Positions 31,201 through 45,200 of a stretch of DNA of 64,000 bases are shown here, piece after piece (within the stretch, counting starts at the first letter, position 1; each line of letters starts with the position of its first letter). The DNA lies in assembly GCA_037954325.1 (NCBI GenBank), contig JBBMNZ010000001.1:24507758-24571757 (forward strand), in the 5' to 3' direction. The notes beneath the pieces are model-generated. The model searched no databases, had not been told where the DNA came from, and saw only the letters and a list, made by a program, of their open reading frames with translations. The position numbers were made by a program, and so were the translations under genes. Source of the DNA: Fistularia commersonii. Its lineage: Eukaryota; Chordata; Actinopteri; Syngnathiformes; Fistulariidae.

Positions 31201-34200
31201 AATACTCACATCTCATCTGATGTTTGAATGTGTTTTATATTTTTATACCTCACCTTCAGGCACTCCAATCCAGAACAGTGTGAAGGACCTGTGGATGCTG
31301 CTGGCGTTCCTGCGCTTGAAACCATTTGATGTGAAAGAGTGGTGGAACAGAGTGATTCTGAGGCCTGTGACACAAGGGGACAGGACAGGCTTGCAGTAAG
31401 TTGCCCTTCACAAACACTGCTGCCTTGTTGCAATTTCTGCACCAAGGGGCCCTGCTCACCACAACCTGAGTCTCTATCGTAAGTTGTATTCCACGTACCT
31501 GTACATTTTGGTAGAATAATTATACATGGATATTGAGGGAAAGTTATCTTTAACATGGGTTAAAACAATTTTGAATGCATGACAAGGATACAGGTCAAAA
31601 CAGCACAGTTAAATGAAAAAAAAATCAAGTTACAGTTGATAAAAACAGAGAATCAATTAAACATTAAAAACGACACTGCAAAAAAACATGAAAACTAAAA
31701 ATAACTTGTTACTGTTGTCGTCACGGTTTGCTGAAAGCATAGAGTTTTTTCGATATTATTCCTCTATGGTACTGCATTTACTTGGCGTAAAGAAAAACAA
31801 GGATAATTAAGAGACACATTGAATTTAAGATCTATCAGTAAATTTAGGTTACTGCGACTGTGGGCAGGAATCTTCAGACCCTGGTGAAGTGCATCACCCT
31901 CAGGAGGACTAAGAGCAGCGAAGTCAACGGCCGCCCCCTGGTGTGCCTGCCTGAGAAGACCGTCTGTGTGGAGCAGGTTGAGCTAAGTCAGTCTGAGAGG
32001 GAGGAGTATGAGCTGGCGCGCAATGAAGGAAGAAAGACAATCGGCAGGTTTGTGTGTCTGTGTACACAATTTTTGACACAGCACATAAGGGTGCCTTGAT
32101 AAGGCGTATCACTACTGATGGATCTTTACTGTGGTTTTCTTTTGTTTTTGTTTTTATACTTTTTGTACGCTCGCAGGTATGTGGCTGAAGGGACTGTTTT
32201 GAAGAATTACGCTGACGTCCTGGTTATCCTGATGAAGCTCCGACAGCACTGCTGCCACCCTGATCTGCTGGCAAAGACCTCCTCAGATGCATGTAAGAAT
32301 CTTCACGGGAGAAAATGAAACCTTTCAATCAAGAAGATTTTCCGAATGTTGCAGAAAATTAAGATAATGATGGTGTGATTATGTAAGCTTTTTCAGGAAG
32401 TTCAGAACTATGATACATATGTTGTCTCTTGGTTGGTTTGGGATATTGTACATAAACACTGCTGGTAAATGACTTGGACCTTTTAGATAAGAGGCCTTAG
32501 ACATTCATACAGAGGCTTTTCACACTTATCTGGCTAACTTGACCTCTAAAAAGTACAATTGACAAACAATCATGGTCTATCTGCACTCATCCACTCAGTT
32601 CTGAGAGCAGGATCATGTCAGGGAACATTTTGTAAAGCATCTGTTTGTCTAGACAGCAGATGTGCTGTGTTCATCTGGGTGAAGAAAAATGTTAAGGGTG
32701 AAAAATCACTCACTCCCTTAAGATTTGACTAGACAAAATATGAAACACAACTGCCCAGCTCACCTGTGTCAGGAATAGCTAAACACTTAAAAAAACCCAC
32801 ATGAAATAATATTTTCTCAGTTCCTTTTCAGGCCTCAGCCTTGGAAATAACCCCACATGAAGCAAACAGGTCAATTCCATATTTCACAATTTAAATGCAT
32901 GGTGAAGGAAAAGCATGAGGTGGAAAAAAATGGGTAAAATGCAATTAAAGTAGACTAGCTGCAGGTGTATCTGACAATAAGCTTGTAATATTATTTCACT
33001 CATACCTGCACCAATTGGAAAATATGCAAGATATTTCTTAAATACTGCTTCTATTGTCAGCTTTTTCTTCCTTCTAAAAGCTTAAAAAAAACCTCTGTGT
33101 ACATTTGCAGGTTATTTTAATGCATATCCAGTCATGTCTCCTTTAATAGTAGGCTGAAAATCAGGAAACGAAAAGTTCTCAGACACTTTCAATAACAGAT
33201 ATAAGAATAGCGTGGAATGGTTTTGTAATTCTCAGTTAGCTTAAAAGTTAATCTTTAACGCAACTCTAAACCTGTCTTAATGTAGCCTTAAATCGTTAAA
33301 TGTCGTTGTTGCGGATTATTTTGCCAGACTTTAAGGTTGTAAGCCTACTTTTGTTTGTGATGCTCAGTTCTGTGAAGGTTTTTTTATGCCGGAAGTCGTT
33401 TTATTCGTAAAATAAAACTTGTGTGGAAAAGAAGACTTACCAGACCTGTCTTCACCTTTTCTAACAGCAGGTGCCGCATCTACACCCGCCGAGCTACGAG
33501 AGCGCTTAATAGAGAAGCTGCGGCTGGTTTTAGCCAGCGGTTCCGATGAAGAATGTTCTGTGTGTCTGGACTCCATCCGTCTGCCAGTCATCACACACTG
33601 CGCCCACATTTATTGTCAGCCCTGCATCGCCCAGGTCATCGGCACCGAGCAGGTTTGTGTGTGTGTGTACTGTACTGTATGCTGCTTCCTGCAGGCACCA
33701 AATATTATTTAGATTTCTACTTACAATTTTGCTAAAAGTGAACGGATTCATATTTCTGTTTGATGCTGATGGTGATGCCCAGGAGTCATCGCGCTGTCCT
33801 CTCTGCCGAAGTGAGATAAAGATAAGCGAACTTGTGGAGTTTCCAGCAGAGGACGTTGAGGAGAACAGCACAAACCCTCAGGAGTGGAGAAGCAGTTCCA
33901 AGGTAGAATGTTGTATCATGTAATGTAAAAAGATTGGCAGGAGAACGTAGACTTGAGTTCTCTACTAATTATCAATTCTAACTGCAATAATTGTAATGGA
34001 TTTTTTATCGAAATACAGATGTTTATGTTCGTTGAAAACTATCAATCCCAGTGTCTTTGGTTCACTCAAAAGTCTTCACTTTGTCTGCCTACTGACTCAT
34101 AAGTCCCAACATGTGTGTGTATGTTTGTTTTTATGTGTGAACGCAGGTACAAGCACTGATGGGGAACTTGCTCAGACTGCGATGTGAAGATAGCAGCATC

Positions 34201-34301
34201 AAAAGTTTGATTGTCTCTCAGTTCACACGCTTCCTCACTATTCTGGAGACACCACTCAGGTGAAACACACGGGTAATCACACACACACAAGTATAGTCAA
34301 T

Positions 34302-34357
<56 letters not shown>

Positions 34358-35649
34358 AGATTATGCATTTTTGTCATCTAAACTAAAAAGTTCTCATGGT
34401 TTCAGTCAAACAGTTAAATTGAATTTTTACATAACTCCAGAAATGAGTGATTGGTTTCTCCATACCAATGTTTGGAAACATATTAACATGTTAATTATAA
34501 ATTTAGTTATTCCTGAGATTATTTTTGGTCATCAGGAGTCCTACTTAGGTTATCTATTGGATTTTATAGTTAAATATAATGAAGTTATTTGCTGATAGTT
34601 TCTCCTCTGTCTTTCTTCATCAGGGAACATGGTTTCAGTTTTGTGCGTTTGGATGGCACCATGAGCCAAAACAAGCGAGCACAAGTCATTAAGCAGTTTC
34701 AAAGCTCTTCCACCAACAGCCCTGTCATCATGCTCCTGTCACTCAAAGCTGGAGGAGTGGGGTTAAACCTGACCGCAGCATCTCATGTCTATCTCATGGA
34801 TCCTGTGAGTACTGATTCAGCCCAAGCACTCAACATTTGCACACAAATTTAATGTTTCCACAAGATTTTATATGCTTAGCTCTGAGCCACCTGCTCCTGC
34901 TCAACTGGATGTGGTCAGCTCATAGAACTTAGATAAAGGCTGTATTGCAGCCTGTATCCCTCCCAGTGTAATCACCAAAATTGCTGTTCTTTTAGTGGCA
35001 TAGGCATTTATATGTTGTAGCTTTTTATGTTTTCATCAGACATTTATGCATTAAGGTGCAAAATCTCTTTATAAAACAACAAACAATGCTGTCATGATTG
35101 GGCAGTCCATCTTTTGCTACTGTGTATTGTGACATTGTCATCTGTCACGTTCTACTTCTGTGTCAGTGTGTTTACTTTCACTCAACTGTGCTATTGTGTT
35201 TCAGGCTTGGAACCCAGCCACTGAGGAGCAGTGTATAGATCGTTGTCATCGTCTGGGTCAAAAGAATAAAGTCTTTGTCACTAAGGTCAGAAAACATGGA
35301 CTGAAAATGTGTCTGCGTTGCGCTGAATGAGTTATTGATCACGCGATGTCCCACCAACAACACACATAACACTACACTCTGACACAAATTCGGTGTCACC
35401 CAGATAAATCCCCTTTCCCGTGCTTAAAATTACCAATTTTATCACTCATATAAGGGAATGTTGATGAAAATGCATTAGACTGGACTGTCTTTTTTTGCGC
35501 TGCAGTTTATCGTGAAGGATTCAGTAGAGGAGAACATGGTCAAGATCCAGAAACAAAAGCAGGACTTAATGGAAAAGGCATTTGGCTCCACGAATGCAGA
35601 CAGGAAAACATCCCGCATAGAAGACATCAAAGTCCTGCTTGAGCTTTAG
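25270..35649 (+). CDS. hltf: Helicase-like transcription factor HLTF (24 coding exons, 957 aa)
   Basis: Coding exons: 25270-25461, 26211-26377, 26829-26971, 27042-27127, 27283-27354, 27766-27957, 28246-28320, 28584-28644, 28761-28815, 28998-29056, 29194-29235, 29883-29987, 30075-30166, 30544-30687, 30882-31014, 31260-31395, 31868-32047, 32177-32292, 33468-33652, 33783-33902, 34147-34259, 34624-34804, 35205-35285, 35506-35649. HLTF is a nuclear SNF2 translocase and RING E3 (RAD5 orthologue) that reverses stalled forks and polyubiquitinates PCNA. Seen in order: HIRAN domain (about 48-165, with VLFG and GLRYYTG), which binds 3'-OH DNA ends; Walker A ADDMGLGKT (279-287); a Lys/Ser-rich linker (310-417); DEGH box (511-514); C3HC4 RING (Cys713 to Cys753) inserted in the helicase; motifs V-VI (SLKAGGVGLNLTAASH, then DRCHRLGQ). 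Human HLTF has 1009 residues; the shortfall is in the N-terminus and linker. The RING exon could also start at 33471. The start rests on the first ATG in frame. Confidence 0.96.
32293..33467 (+). other. hltf: hltf longest late intron
   Basis: A 1.2-kb intron that separates the end of the first helicase half from the RING exon. It has no open exon-like sequence, no clear mobile element and no long simple repeat. I see nothing of note in it. Confidence 0.6.
34304..34356 (+). repeat. (GT)n microsatellite in hltf intron
   Basis: A pure GT run of about 53 bases starting about 45 bp after the donor at 34260. It lies in the intron between the exon after the RING and the RLDGTM helicase exon. Confidence 0.97.
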
Positions 35650-36070
35650 GCAGCTCACCCTGTATCATTGGAGGATCACCTTCAGTGGCCAGACATCTGA
35701 AGTCGTGTCTTGCACTCTGCTCTTGTAATAATGTCTTTATTTTTCATGCAAGTTGATGTAAAAGACAGGGTTACTGATTTGTAGTTTGATCGTAAACACT
35801 CCAAAAGTGTTCTATGCATCCAGGCTGGATAAAGAGTGAAGACTCACATGTTACAGCAACTTTCTTGTCATACCTTTCAGATTTTTGGTACATTTTTCCA
35901 TCCCCCAGATCAAGAAAACATAAGGTCATGTCTGCTGATGTTAAGGGGAAAAATATTAGTAACAAAAACATGGGCTTTACGGTTTATTATGTGTTACAGA
36001 TTGACAAATGTTTTGAGACCGTGCACTTTTGTTTTTTTTAAATGTGTGACAACTGTCTTTGGAAGAAATG

Positions 36071-36076
36071 AATAAA
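36071..36076 (+). terminator. hltf: hltf poly(A) signal
   Basis: AATAAA about 420 nt after the hltf stop codon, the first canonical signal on the plus strand downstream of the gene. Confidence 0.6.
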
Positions 36077-38505
36077 TATTATTCAGCCATTTAAGTCAGA
36101 CTTCCCAACCCCCTGTGCTACCAAAAATGCCCCTGGGATCTTGAAAAGTATTTTCTTTAGACAACCTGACACCAATATCAAGGGTGGTACTAGTCATCAT
36201 ATTATGATTAAAAACATGTCTTATTTTTTTTCCATTAAGATGAGTATCATCAAAAATATAGTATTTTAAGGAAAAATCAAGCAGGAATATACAGGAATAG
36301 TCATTTTATGTGCCTTTTTTGTATGAAGAGGTGCAAAGATTTTAGTTTTCTTTTTTTTCAATTACATTTTTTCAATGCTTATTACAGTGTTTGATTAAAA
36401 AAACAATGCTTTTGCTGTATTGATTGTATTTTTCAGTTTTTTTTACAAACGTCACCAAACCCAGGTGTGTGATACTCGGGCCACAAGCTCAATCTGAAAT
36501 GTCTGTGGAGCAGCGTTGATAAAGTAAAACGGTTTTTATATTTGGACATCCTTCAAATTAGATATAAGTGGCATCCACCAACAAATTGTGTCATAACATA
36601 TGAATTCTGAAAGAGGTATTATGTTGTTATGTTCTGAGTCTTCAGTCGGGGCTCCAAATCATATTCTATTAACCAAATTCTATAACTATCAAACTTTTTT
36701 TACCTTCTAGCATACAGACTTAATTGCACATGTAAATATTTCACATAAACCTTAGAAGCTAAACTATCAATGAAACATTTACATGACTCCCTTTTTTGAA
36801 CATTTTGTTTTTCTATGAAAAAACCCCTTTAAGCAGTCACCATAAGAGACAAAGGATTACAACACACATTCCGTCAACTTTAAGGGTAACATTCAAGACT
36901 TGCCAGCTAAAAAACACCAGTTTTGTTAATTCATATTTCACTGCAGAAATGAATTAACTAGATAATTTACATATTTTCTTTCAACTTTTTTTGTACCTTT
37001 AAAGGAATAAGAAACTTTTTTTTTCCCCATCGGCATCCAGCTCATGCACCATATTTCTTCCACCAATGTAATTAAAGTGGCTGCTGGTCTTGCTACAACA
37101 GCTTAAAGATTTAGACTTGTCAACTCCATTGATCCCAAGACATGACTAGTAATGGAGTGTGAATGGAGGGGAAAAGGGGACGGTTTATCTGATTTTAACT
37201 GAAAACAAAAGATTTGTTCATTATAGTTAAATTTCAGAAACAAAGTCCAGTTGCCGTGATATGATTTGATAGACCATGATCTGGATGAGAACCTTGAGAA
37301 ATGTTTTTGTTAGTCTCAAAAATGTCAAATATCTACTGATGACTGGGGAAAAAGTACAAATTTTAAAGCTGTATCTTTTCGGAGGATTTAAAGTAATGCC
37401 TTTATTACAGTGAACTTAAAAAAAATGAAATGACAAGGTGAAGTTCATATCTTTATTAGCAACGGTGTTTCAGGGAACGGGGTGCTCTTAGATGCATATT
37501 TAGAACTTAGACATGATCGGAAAACCTTTCGTTTACAGTCTTGCTTGGTTGAAGTGAGTTTGCTGGAGCAAAAACAGGTTATTGTTAAGAGCAGTAGATA
37601 TTGGTTTAAGGGCACACAGCTGGAGTGAAGGCAAGGACAATTGGAAACAGGGGAGGAGGGACTCCACTAAATCCGTTGTGCTTGTTGCAGCAGCTACAGT
37701 GAGGTTTGTAAACAGTGAACAGCAATAAGGCAGCTGGTTACACCACAGGCAGGAAATTAAACAGGTTATGGCACAAAGATTCACAGATGTGGGCCTGAAA
37801 ACATGCATGAACAATTTACTGGGATATCACTTGTGTAGAATGCCACATATTGTAAGAAGAAAACTATCAACATCACTTGATGATGTGGTTTGAACTATAT
37901 AACAACTGACCCACATTTTAGCTCTGTGCCATGCAAAATACAAACACAATAAGACAGTGTCACGTGACAGCTGTGGACACAGTGTATAACAGCCTGAGAG
38001 GAAGGAGTGCAAAAACAAAGCATGAACCTGTTGCTGCATTTTGAGATAGGTTTGGAAAGCAGGATCGGGAATGAAGAAATCCAGCAGACGCTGCTGCCCC
38101 AATTTTCCCTTTCAACATTAGGCCCTTTCAGTTGTCTATGTTGCTGAAAAGGTTCCATATTTTTAGGAAGACTAAATCATCTCCTTCAGACACACAAGAA
38201 CACTGAAAGAAAACTGACATTATGAGGGGGGGAAAAGAAAAAACTACCTGAAACATTAGTCTCACACTGGAAATTAAGCAGTTTCATCAATCACAAGCTA
38301 GCATCTCCGTATACCAGCAAGTAACATGTTGTATTTTATTGGTTGGTATTGCTATTAATTGTTAAGATTCTATGAACCCCAATACTAATCATTCGGTTTT
38401 TAGATGTAATTTCACAAAATTCAGAGTTAGAGATTAATTTTCAACCTTAGATTTGAGGATTATAGGACTCCTGGAACTAAGGACATAATTTAAGGTGTGA
38501 GTGTG

Positions 38506-38508
<3 letters not shown>

Positions 38509-38559
<51 letters not shown>
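38509..38559. repeat. (TA)n microsatellite
   Basis: An almost pure TA run of about 50 bases between hltf and gyg1, possibly inside the gyg1 3' UTR. Confidence 0.95.
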
Positions 38560-38561
<2 letters not shown>

Positions 38562-39228
38562 AAATTTCCTCTAGATTGAGAGTATTTGCATGGGCTATAT
38601 GGAATTACTTTCATTTTTGTATTGTGGAATCAAGCTCAAGATTCACAAAACCAAAAGCTGATTTAGAGGAAAAACCAATGCAGTCAATTTCAAGGAGAGA
38701 TTTGTACTTAAACATGCATAACTGTATTATTCTCGCCGCACTGTTGCTCCACTGAGGAAATGTTCATGGAGATGTCTCATTGACTCTCGATTGCCTTCAC
38801 ATTAAGTTTCAAACACAAGTAAAATTTGCAATTATAGCTTTTGATTGCCATGTTTAAAGGTGAGGATTAAAATAGCCACATCACAATCCTTCTCTGATTA
38901 CCCAATAACAGACAAAAGTAACTCCATAGTGCTGGTAGGTAGATTGCATTTTCCCATGTTAGCTCTTTCCTGGTGTTTTCATACTATGCTAAATTGACAA
39001 AAGTGCTGATGAACGTGGGCGGATGATTTGCATTTCTTCAACGGAACTCGACGGCAAACAATTCAAAATGTCAGCTGGTCCAACATGACAAAATAAATGG
39101 TTTACTCTGTCATTCATACACGTTATAGCAGGTGCCTTGGTTCCTGGGATTGGGAGGGTAGGGGGGGGTTCAATCCCACACTGAACCATTGCAAGTGGTC
39201 ATCTGTCCGTAACACTCCTCCCCGCCCG

Positions 39229-42200
39229 CTACTTTAGGAAGGAGTCCAGCTTACGCTCAATGTTGGCGAAGGAGTCGTCACCCATGTAGTCGATCTGGCC
39301 GGCTTCCCAGCGTTGCTTTCTCTCCTCCGATGAAATCTGAGGATGGGGAGGAGGAGCCGAGGCTGTCGGCTGCTCTCTCGCGTCCTCGTGAAACTTGTCC
39401 TGTGTGACACAAAAAAAGAAATAATGGTCTCATTAAGCAGAATGAGAGCAAAACTTTATATGGCCTTATTTGTACGTGTTCAGTCCTTCTAGGAGTCCTG
39501 TCAGCCACGCTTTGTTTTTTTTTAACCCGAGTCACTAAATGGTACTTCTAGGAAATACAGAGGAAATGTCAAAGGACAGTGACACATTTTGTAACCCACT
39601 TGCAGCAGTAGATTTTTTTTCAAGGATGATGTAATTTGTAGGTTTCCAGTTTTTGCATCATGTCAACATAAACTTAAAATATTGTGTAGGATTAAAAAAA
39701 AAAAAATACAACAATCTAAATTTAAAAACCCTACCAAGGAACATCAGGTGAAACATTTTCTTTATAAAAAAAAACCTGGTAATTTTGAAAAATCACCAGA
39801 GCATGATATCAAAGCACAACACACACTAGGATCTCAAATTCACTAGAACTCCTTTGCTCTGTGTGCCTTAATAAATAATTTCTTTGAGAAACCCAAGCGA
39901 ATTCCAAGCATGTTGACCACCAGCTAAAGATGCTGTAAAAAATTGAAAACTATGAACAAGGTTTCTTCAGATTATTCTAAAGAAACCATATTCGAAGATT
40001 TGTTTTGAGGCACCGGTATTACTTCCCCATATTCTCCCTTCCAGGATTGGTCATGTAAAATTATCACCAAAACTCCACAAAATAAACATATCTGTTTAAA
40101 TCCCATGTTTGTGTCAGTAAGTGTTAAAATCATCTTAAGAATGTTTTTTACGTTCTTCCACCTTGGTCTTAAATATTACTAGTTAACAGAGCTATACAAG
40201 ACTAGGTGGTTGCAGTGTGTTTGGTTATGCTATCGCATTTTTTTCCCCCCAGGTCTTTAAACAAATCCTGATAAAAAGTCCTTCCCAAACAGTGTTTTTC
40301 CGGTAATTATGAAAAATGCTCTGACTCGTTTGACGAGATCCTTCGCCGGGATTTTACACACCTGCTTTGGTGACTAATTCACTCAATAACCTGTCACAAC
40401 AGAAAGCACCGCAACTGGCAGTCACTTCATTAGTGTTAACTTGAACAAAAACACAAAAAAATACCTTCAGGTTTTTATGCGGTGGTGAGAACAGAGCTGC
40501 AGTAAAAGTCATTCATGAGTTGGTTATTTACGGGAGACTTATGCAATTTAAAAACATGCAAGAGGAAAAAAAAAAGAATCCAGCCAACAATGACATGTTG
40601 CAACACGATGAAGATATCGCAATGATGCAACACAACGCCACACGGATAAACATTCTAAAAACAAACTTAAAAAAAATAAATAAATAAAAGGCAGCACAAG
40701 TGATAATATACAACCTCTGATGCTTCTATGAAGCCGCTATTGAAGGGAGAGTCCCCATAGGCTTGCTGCAGTGCAGGCAGCACGGACTTGGCGTACAGCT
40801 GCCACCACGTGAGCAGGAAATCTGGGTGCAGTTGGGATGTGCCGGGGGAGAGGGAGTGCCCGATGACTTCTCCCCTCTGACTGTCGTAAGAGTAGTTCCA
40901 CGGCTTCATGTTTCCCAGAAAGTGAACCACCTTGGCATCACGGCCGTAACTGTGAAAGGAAAGCATTTAAAAAAGGGCACGGAGGGGTGTGAGAAAGAGG
41001 GACAAGAAACAGACATACCATTCAAGTCATGTGGAAACATTTCCGGAAGAACTAGGAAAACCCTCTTGTTTGTTATTTTTTTTTTACATAAGATGCGGCA
41101 CATACGATCAGCAAAGCAATGGGGGGGCCGTGGCTACTGCTGAAACGGGCATAAAGTCTTGAAATGCGCCACATTTCGAAAAATATTTCAATGAGGTAAA
41201 TAGATGAAAAAGCAAAAAACAGATCTTTGAGTTTAAGAGGGGGGAAAAAAATTATGCAGGTCAAACAAAATTGTTTGGAAAAATGTCACAGTTATAAAAA
41301 TATGAAAAAAGAAAAATATCAAAAATTTACTTGAGCAGTTATTCTAATGTTAATTCCTAATCCATACTCACAAATAACTCAGATCTTAAATAGTAATTTC
41401 CTGCTAATTCTAATGAAACTTCTTGATAACGTGTTTGCTTTTAGGTAATTTTAGGGTTTTTGAGGTAACGGATTCATGGAGTCTTTTTTTCTCAATTACT
41501 GGTAAATCCTAGATTTACCACAACATTTCAGGGAAAGGAAAAAAAAAAAAACAATTTGTGGTGAAAAATAGCTATTTGCAGTCATTACAAACAAAAAAAT
41601 ATATTGAGCCCGAAGGATAAGTATTTTTAAGGGGACAGGAAAAGTATTAGTATTAGTAAAAGTATTTATTAGACAGTGAGGCCACGGTTAGATTTCCCTC
41701 AATGCATACAATTATTGTATGCAATATAGCTACAATAATTGCAGCTAAATTAGTGACTTCTTGTGACCCAACATGCAACAGACACACAAACCTTTGAACC
41801 GACCTTGGGATTTTTATGCTTCTGAACACAAAAACATATTTAATGTTTCACCAGGAAAATCAGGGAGATAAAGATGAAAGTGGAGTTGTGATGTAACTAT
41901 GCACGCTCTGTGTGTGTGTGTGTGTGTGTGTGTCCACTGACTGTTTGAACGCCGGTAGATAGGAGTAGATGGAAACACTGCTGAGGTTGTAGATGAACGG
42001 GAGGTGTTTGGAGATATCTGCTGTTGCCCAAGTGTCAAAGTAACTGTTGAGGACTCCCTGATCTCCACCTGCAGACCGAACAGAAACACAGAAACAGACA
42101 AAAGCGTTACAAAACTTAACTTCTAAGCCTTACTCGCAAATAGAAAGCAAGTTTGATTTGCATTGTTGGTGTCAGACACAATGGTTGTTTCAATGGGTCT

Positions 42201-45200
42201 GAGAAATTATGAGTGGTTGTAGCCTTCATTTATCAAATGTGTAATTTTTTTGTGCACTTTAAATCCATGTGATATTTACCTCATCCACCCTCTCTTCCTT
42301 GGCTTTTGAAATCCAAACCGACACAGTACATATAAATACCAAGTCATGTGTTTCCAGATCACATGCCAAATATTCCCAACAGTGTCCTTTAAAACAAATA
42401 AACACTAAGATCTATGTTGACAATAGTGGAGGGTGATGCTGCATGCAGAGATCACATTTTGTAAAATCATGCATACAAAATGATCTATGTAACACAGTGT
42501 TTGTTAACAGGAGAAAGCCAGGAATGGGCGGACAGTGTGAGGACAACGCGGATCAAGGTTAAGATTGGGACATCTGCAGTCTGAATGTGTGTGTGTGTGT
42601 GTGTGTGTGAGGGGTTAGCAAGATATCAACTGAATGATCCAGCTGCTCTGTGCTCCTCAAAGTCTTTGGTTGCAGTCAACGTGGAAATCCTTGTGGCAGT
42701 TTTATAATTCCTTCAGTTCAGCATTTGAATCAAGCTGTTTAATTTGTTTTTATGTTTTATAAACAGAAGTTGTTTTAAAGCATGATTTGTAACCCCATCC
42801 CATGTACTTAGTAACTACAGTCGAACATGAGAATTTTTGTCTGAGCGATCTGGTTGCATCCAAACAAGCCAAAACAACAGAAAAAGATTGTGCAATTACG
42901 TATTAAGACAAAAAAAAAAAATCCTGTTAAGATTCACATGTGCATTGAACTGCATGCGATTATAAAAACGGGCAAGAAAATCATTGAAATTCAGACTACT
43001 GACTATCCATTTTTCCAAGCGAAATCCTTTTTTTTTCCGCAAACATTAGCCTTAAAACAGGTATCACATGTTTGCCTCATATTTGTTGATCAATGACAAT
43101 TTTACAAATTGGTTATTGAATAAAGAAAAATCTTAATACTATGTTTGGTCCCAGCAAACACCAATGTCAAGGCCTGGACTTCAATCATTTCACTAAAAAT
43201 ACTGAAAACAGCTGACTGTATATTATTTAAATATCTTTTTTTTTTTTTCTGCCGTGCTGTTAAGCAACAATAATCCAGCATCTTCCAAACGTCAAAATGC
43301 AAGTGTCGAGACTGACATTTCAGTGTCAAAAATAATCATTACCCTAAGGAGGTTCTATAATTGACCTTTCAGAAAAATGTATATTTCACCTAGACTTTGT
43401 CTCTCCAACCACTGACATGGACACCATTGCTTGACCTCTTTGACCTTCCACAAAACGAAATCAAATGTCCGATCCAAGGTATGGGATTGTTTTATTGTAC
43501 CTTATGGATTTGAGATATCCTCTTTTAAGGTTTATTGCTTAAGTACTCCATGTTTTCCCCTGAATCTGGGCTTTATGTAAATGAGAGCCATAATGGATCC
43601 ACAAATGGATTGAATTTTTTTCCCCTTCAATTAACAACTCCACATTCCTGGGTTGGGTGTCTTGTTTCTCACAGAAATGCATACCAGCTGCAGATGTTTT
43701 GTTAAATATCTGAGACAGCTCCAGTCAGGAGCAGCAACTGGAATGTATTGTGTTGGCGCACTAGTAGAAAAACATCTCAGTGTACACCATAATAAGTCTT
43801 ATTAGCTCAGTGTAGGGTTCCCACTCATGTAACTCAGTCACATTCCTATGTGACATTACATCTTACAGTCTTTATTAGGGATTTAGGAGAAGTGAAGGAA
43901 AATGTGAAAGTTTGAAATGTGAAAAATTCTCAGCAATGACTTCTTGACTTTGGTTGCCCCCTCACTTTCTGAACAACAGGACAGGCACATAGTGAAGTGC
44001 AGCTTCTACCTGCTAGTCTGATCTTGTCTTGCATAGAGGTCAATCATTGATAAATTGGGTGTAAAAATTTGTTTTCGCAGTTCTTAGCCCTGTGAAAATT
44101 CTTGCATTAAACATCATAAAACATCCTGCATTGTTTTCATTTTTTGAGAACATAGTGAAGGAGGAAAATAAAATGCGGTGTCTCACCATCAAAGCTGCCG
44201 TTTTCAGCACAGAATGCCAGGAGCTTTTCGTGCGTCTCGTTGGACGGCGTGAAAACAAAAACCCCTGAGTTGAAACAGTCTGGCCAACCGGGATCGGGTG
44301 CCGCGGAAAGCTCCTCCCTGTCAAAAAGCTCATCTATGTTTGAGAGCACCTACAAATATCAAAAATAAGTTAGATTCACCAACTGAAAAAAAGTCTGGTA
44401 GTCTTTTTCAATTCAAAGGTAAAATGCATAAATATGACGAGACTGCTGTTTTCAATACATAAACAAACATCTCTAATTGAATTGCCTTTTCTTGTATACG
44501 GGTTGCTTCTCACCAGTGTATCTGCATCCATGAACACACACTTGCTGTAGTGTGTGAGGGTCCAGCAGTGCAGCTTGGTGAATGTGACTCCCAGGTCTGG
44601 ACGCTTCATCAGGGACAGATGAGCTGCATCACCAGAGTCCATGACATCAACCACACGCACCTCATCAAAGATAGAGCGCAGGACCTCTCTGGCAGACATC
44701 ATAAGGAGAGGCAGTTATGTTTAACGTCGTGTGTGTGATACAACATCCTTTATGAGGCTTATGCTCACTATTAAAGAGGTTTCATGCAGTGTTAGTTACC
44801 ATTTTGTTTTTTTACCTGCTGGGATCACCGACATGGGGTCCTATGAGGATGACAAGTTTCCTGGTTGTGTTGTGGTTCCGTAAGGACTGTCCAAGAACCA
44901 TTGCTCCTTTGGCATAGCCGTCGTTCGTGGCCAACGTCACAAAGGCTTGGTCTGACGTGGAAATAGAAAACACTCGTCATACTTCCGTCATTTCTGACAA
45001 TCACGTCACGCATTCTGTCCCAAAAGGTGCTCCTCGGTTTGGAATGTTGCCGCGTTTTACAGCTTCGTGACTGGAAACTGCCAATAAAGCCAGTTGCTGA
45101 TGGAAATCGTTCTCTTGGAACAAACAGTAAAGAACACTTTTCTAAAAGCATGTTGACAGTTATTGGGCAGCTTTTCTCTTCTTTAAGAATCAGGAGTCCA

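Larger units (their letters stand above)
35650..39228. other. Convergent 3' flanks of hltf and gyg1
   Basis: hltf ends at 35649 and an AATAAA signal lies at 36071-36076, giving a 3' UTR of about 420 nt. gyg1 runs in from the right; minus-strand AATAAA signals lie at 38335-38340 and 37452-37457, so its 3' UTR could be 0.9 or 1.8 kb. The remainder is AT-rich without exons. A (TA)n microsatellite lies at 38509-38559. Confidence 0.5.

Noticed and set aside
31206..31556. A 116-codon minus-strand frame
   Set aside because: Antisense to an hltf exon and its flanking intron.
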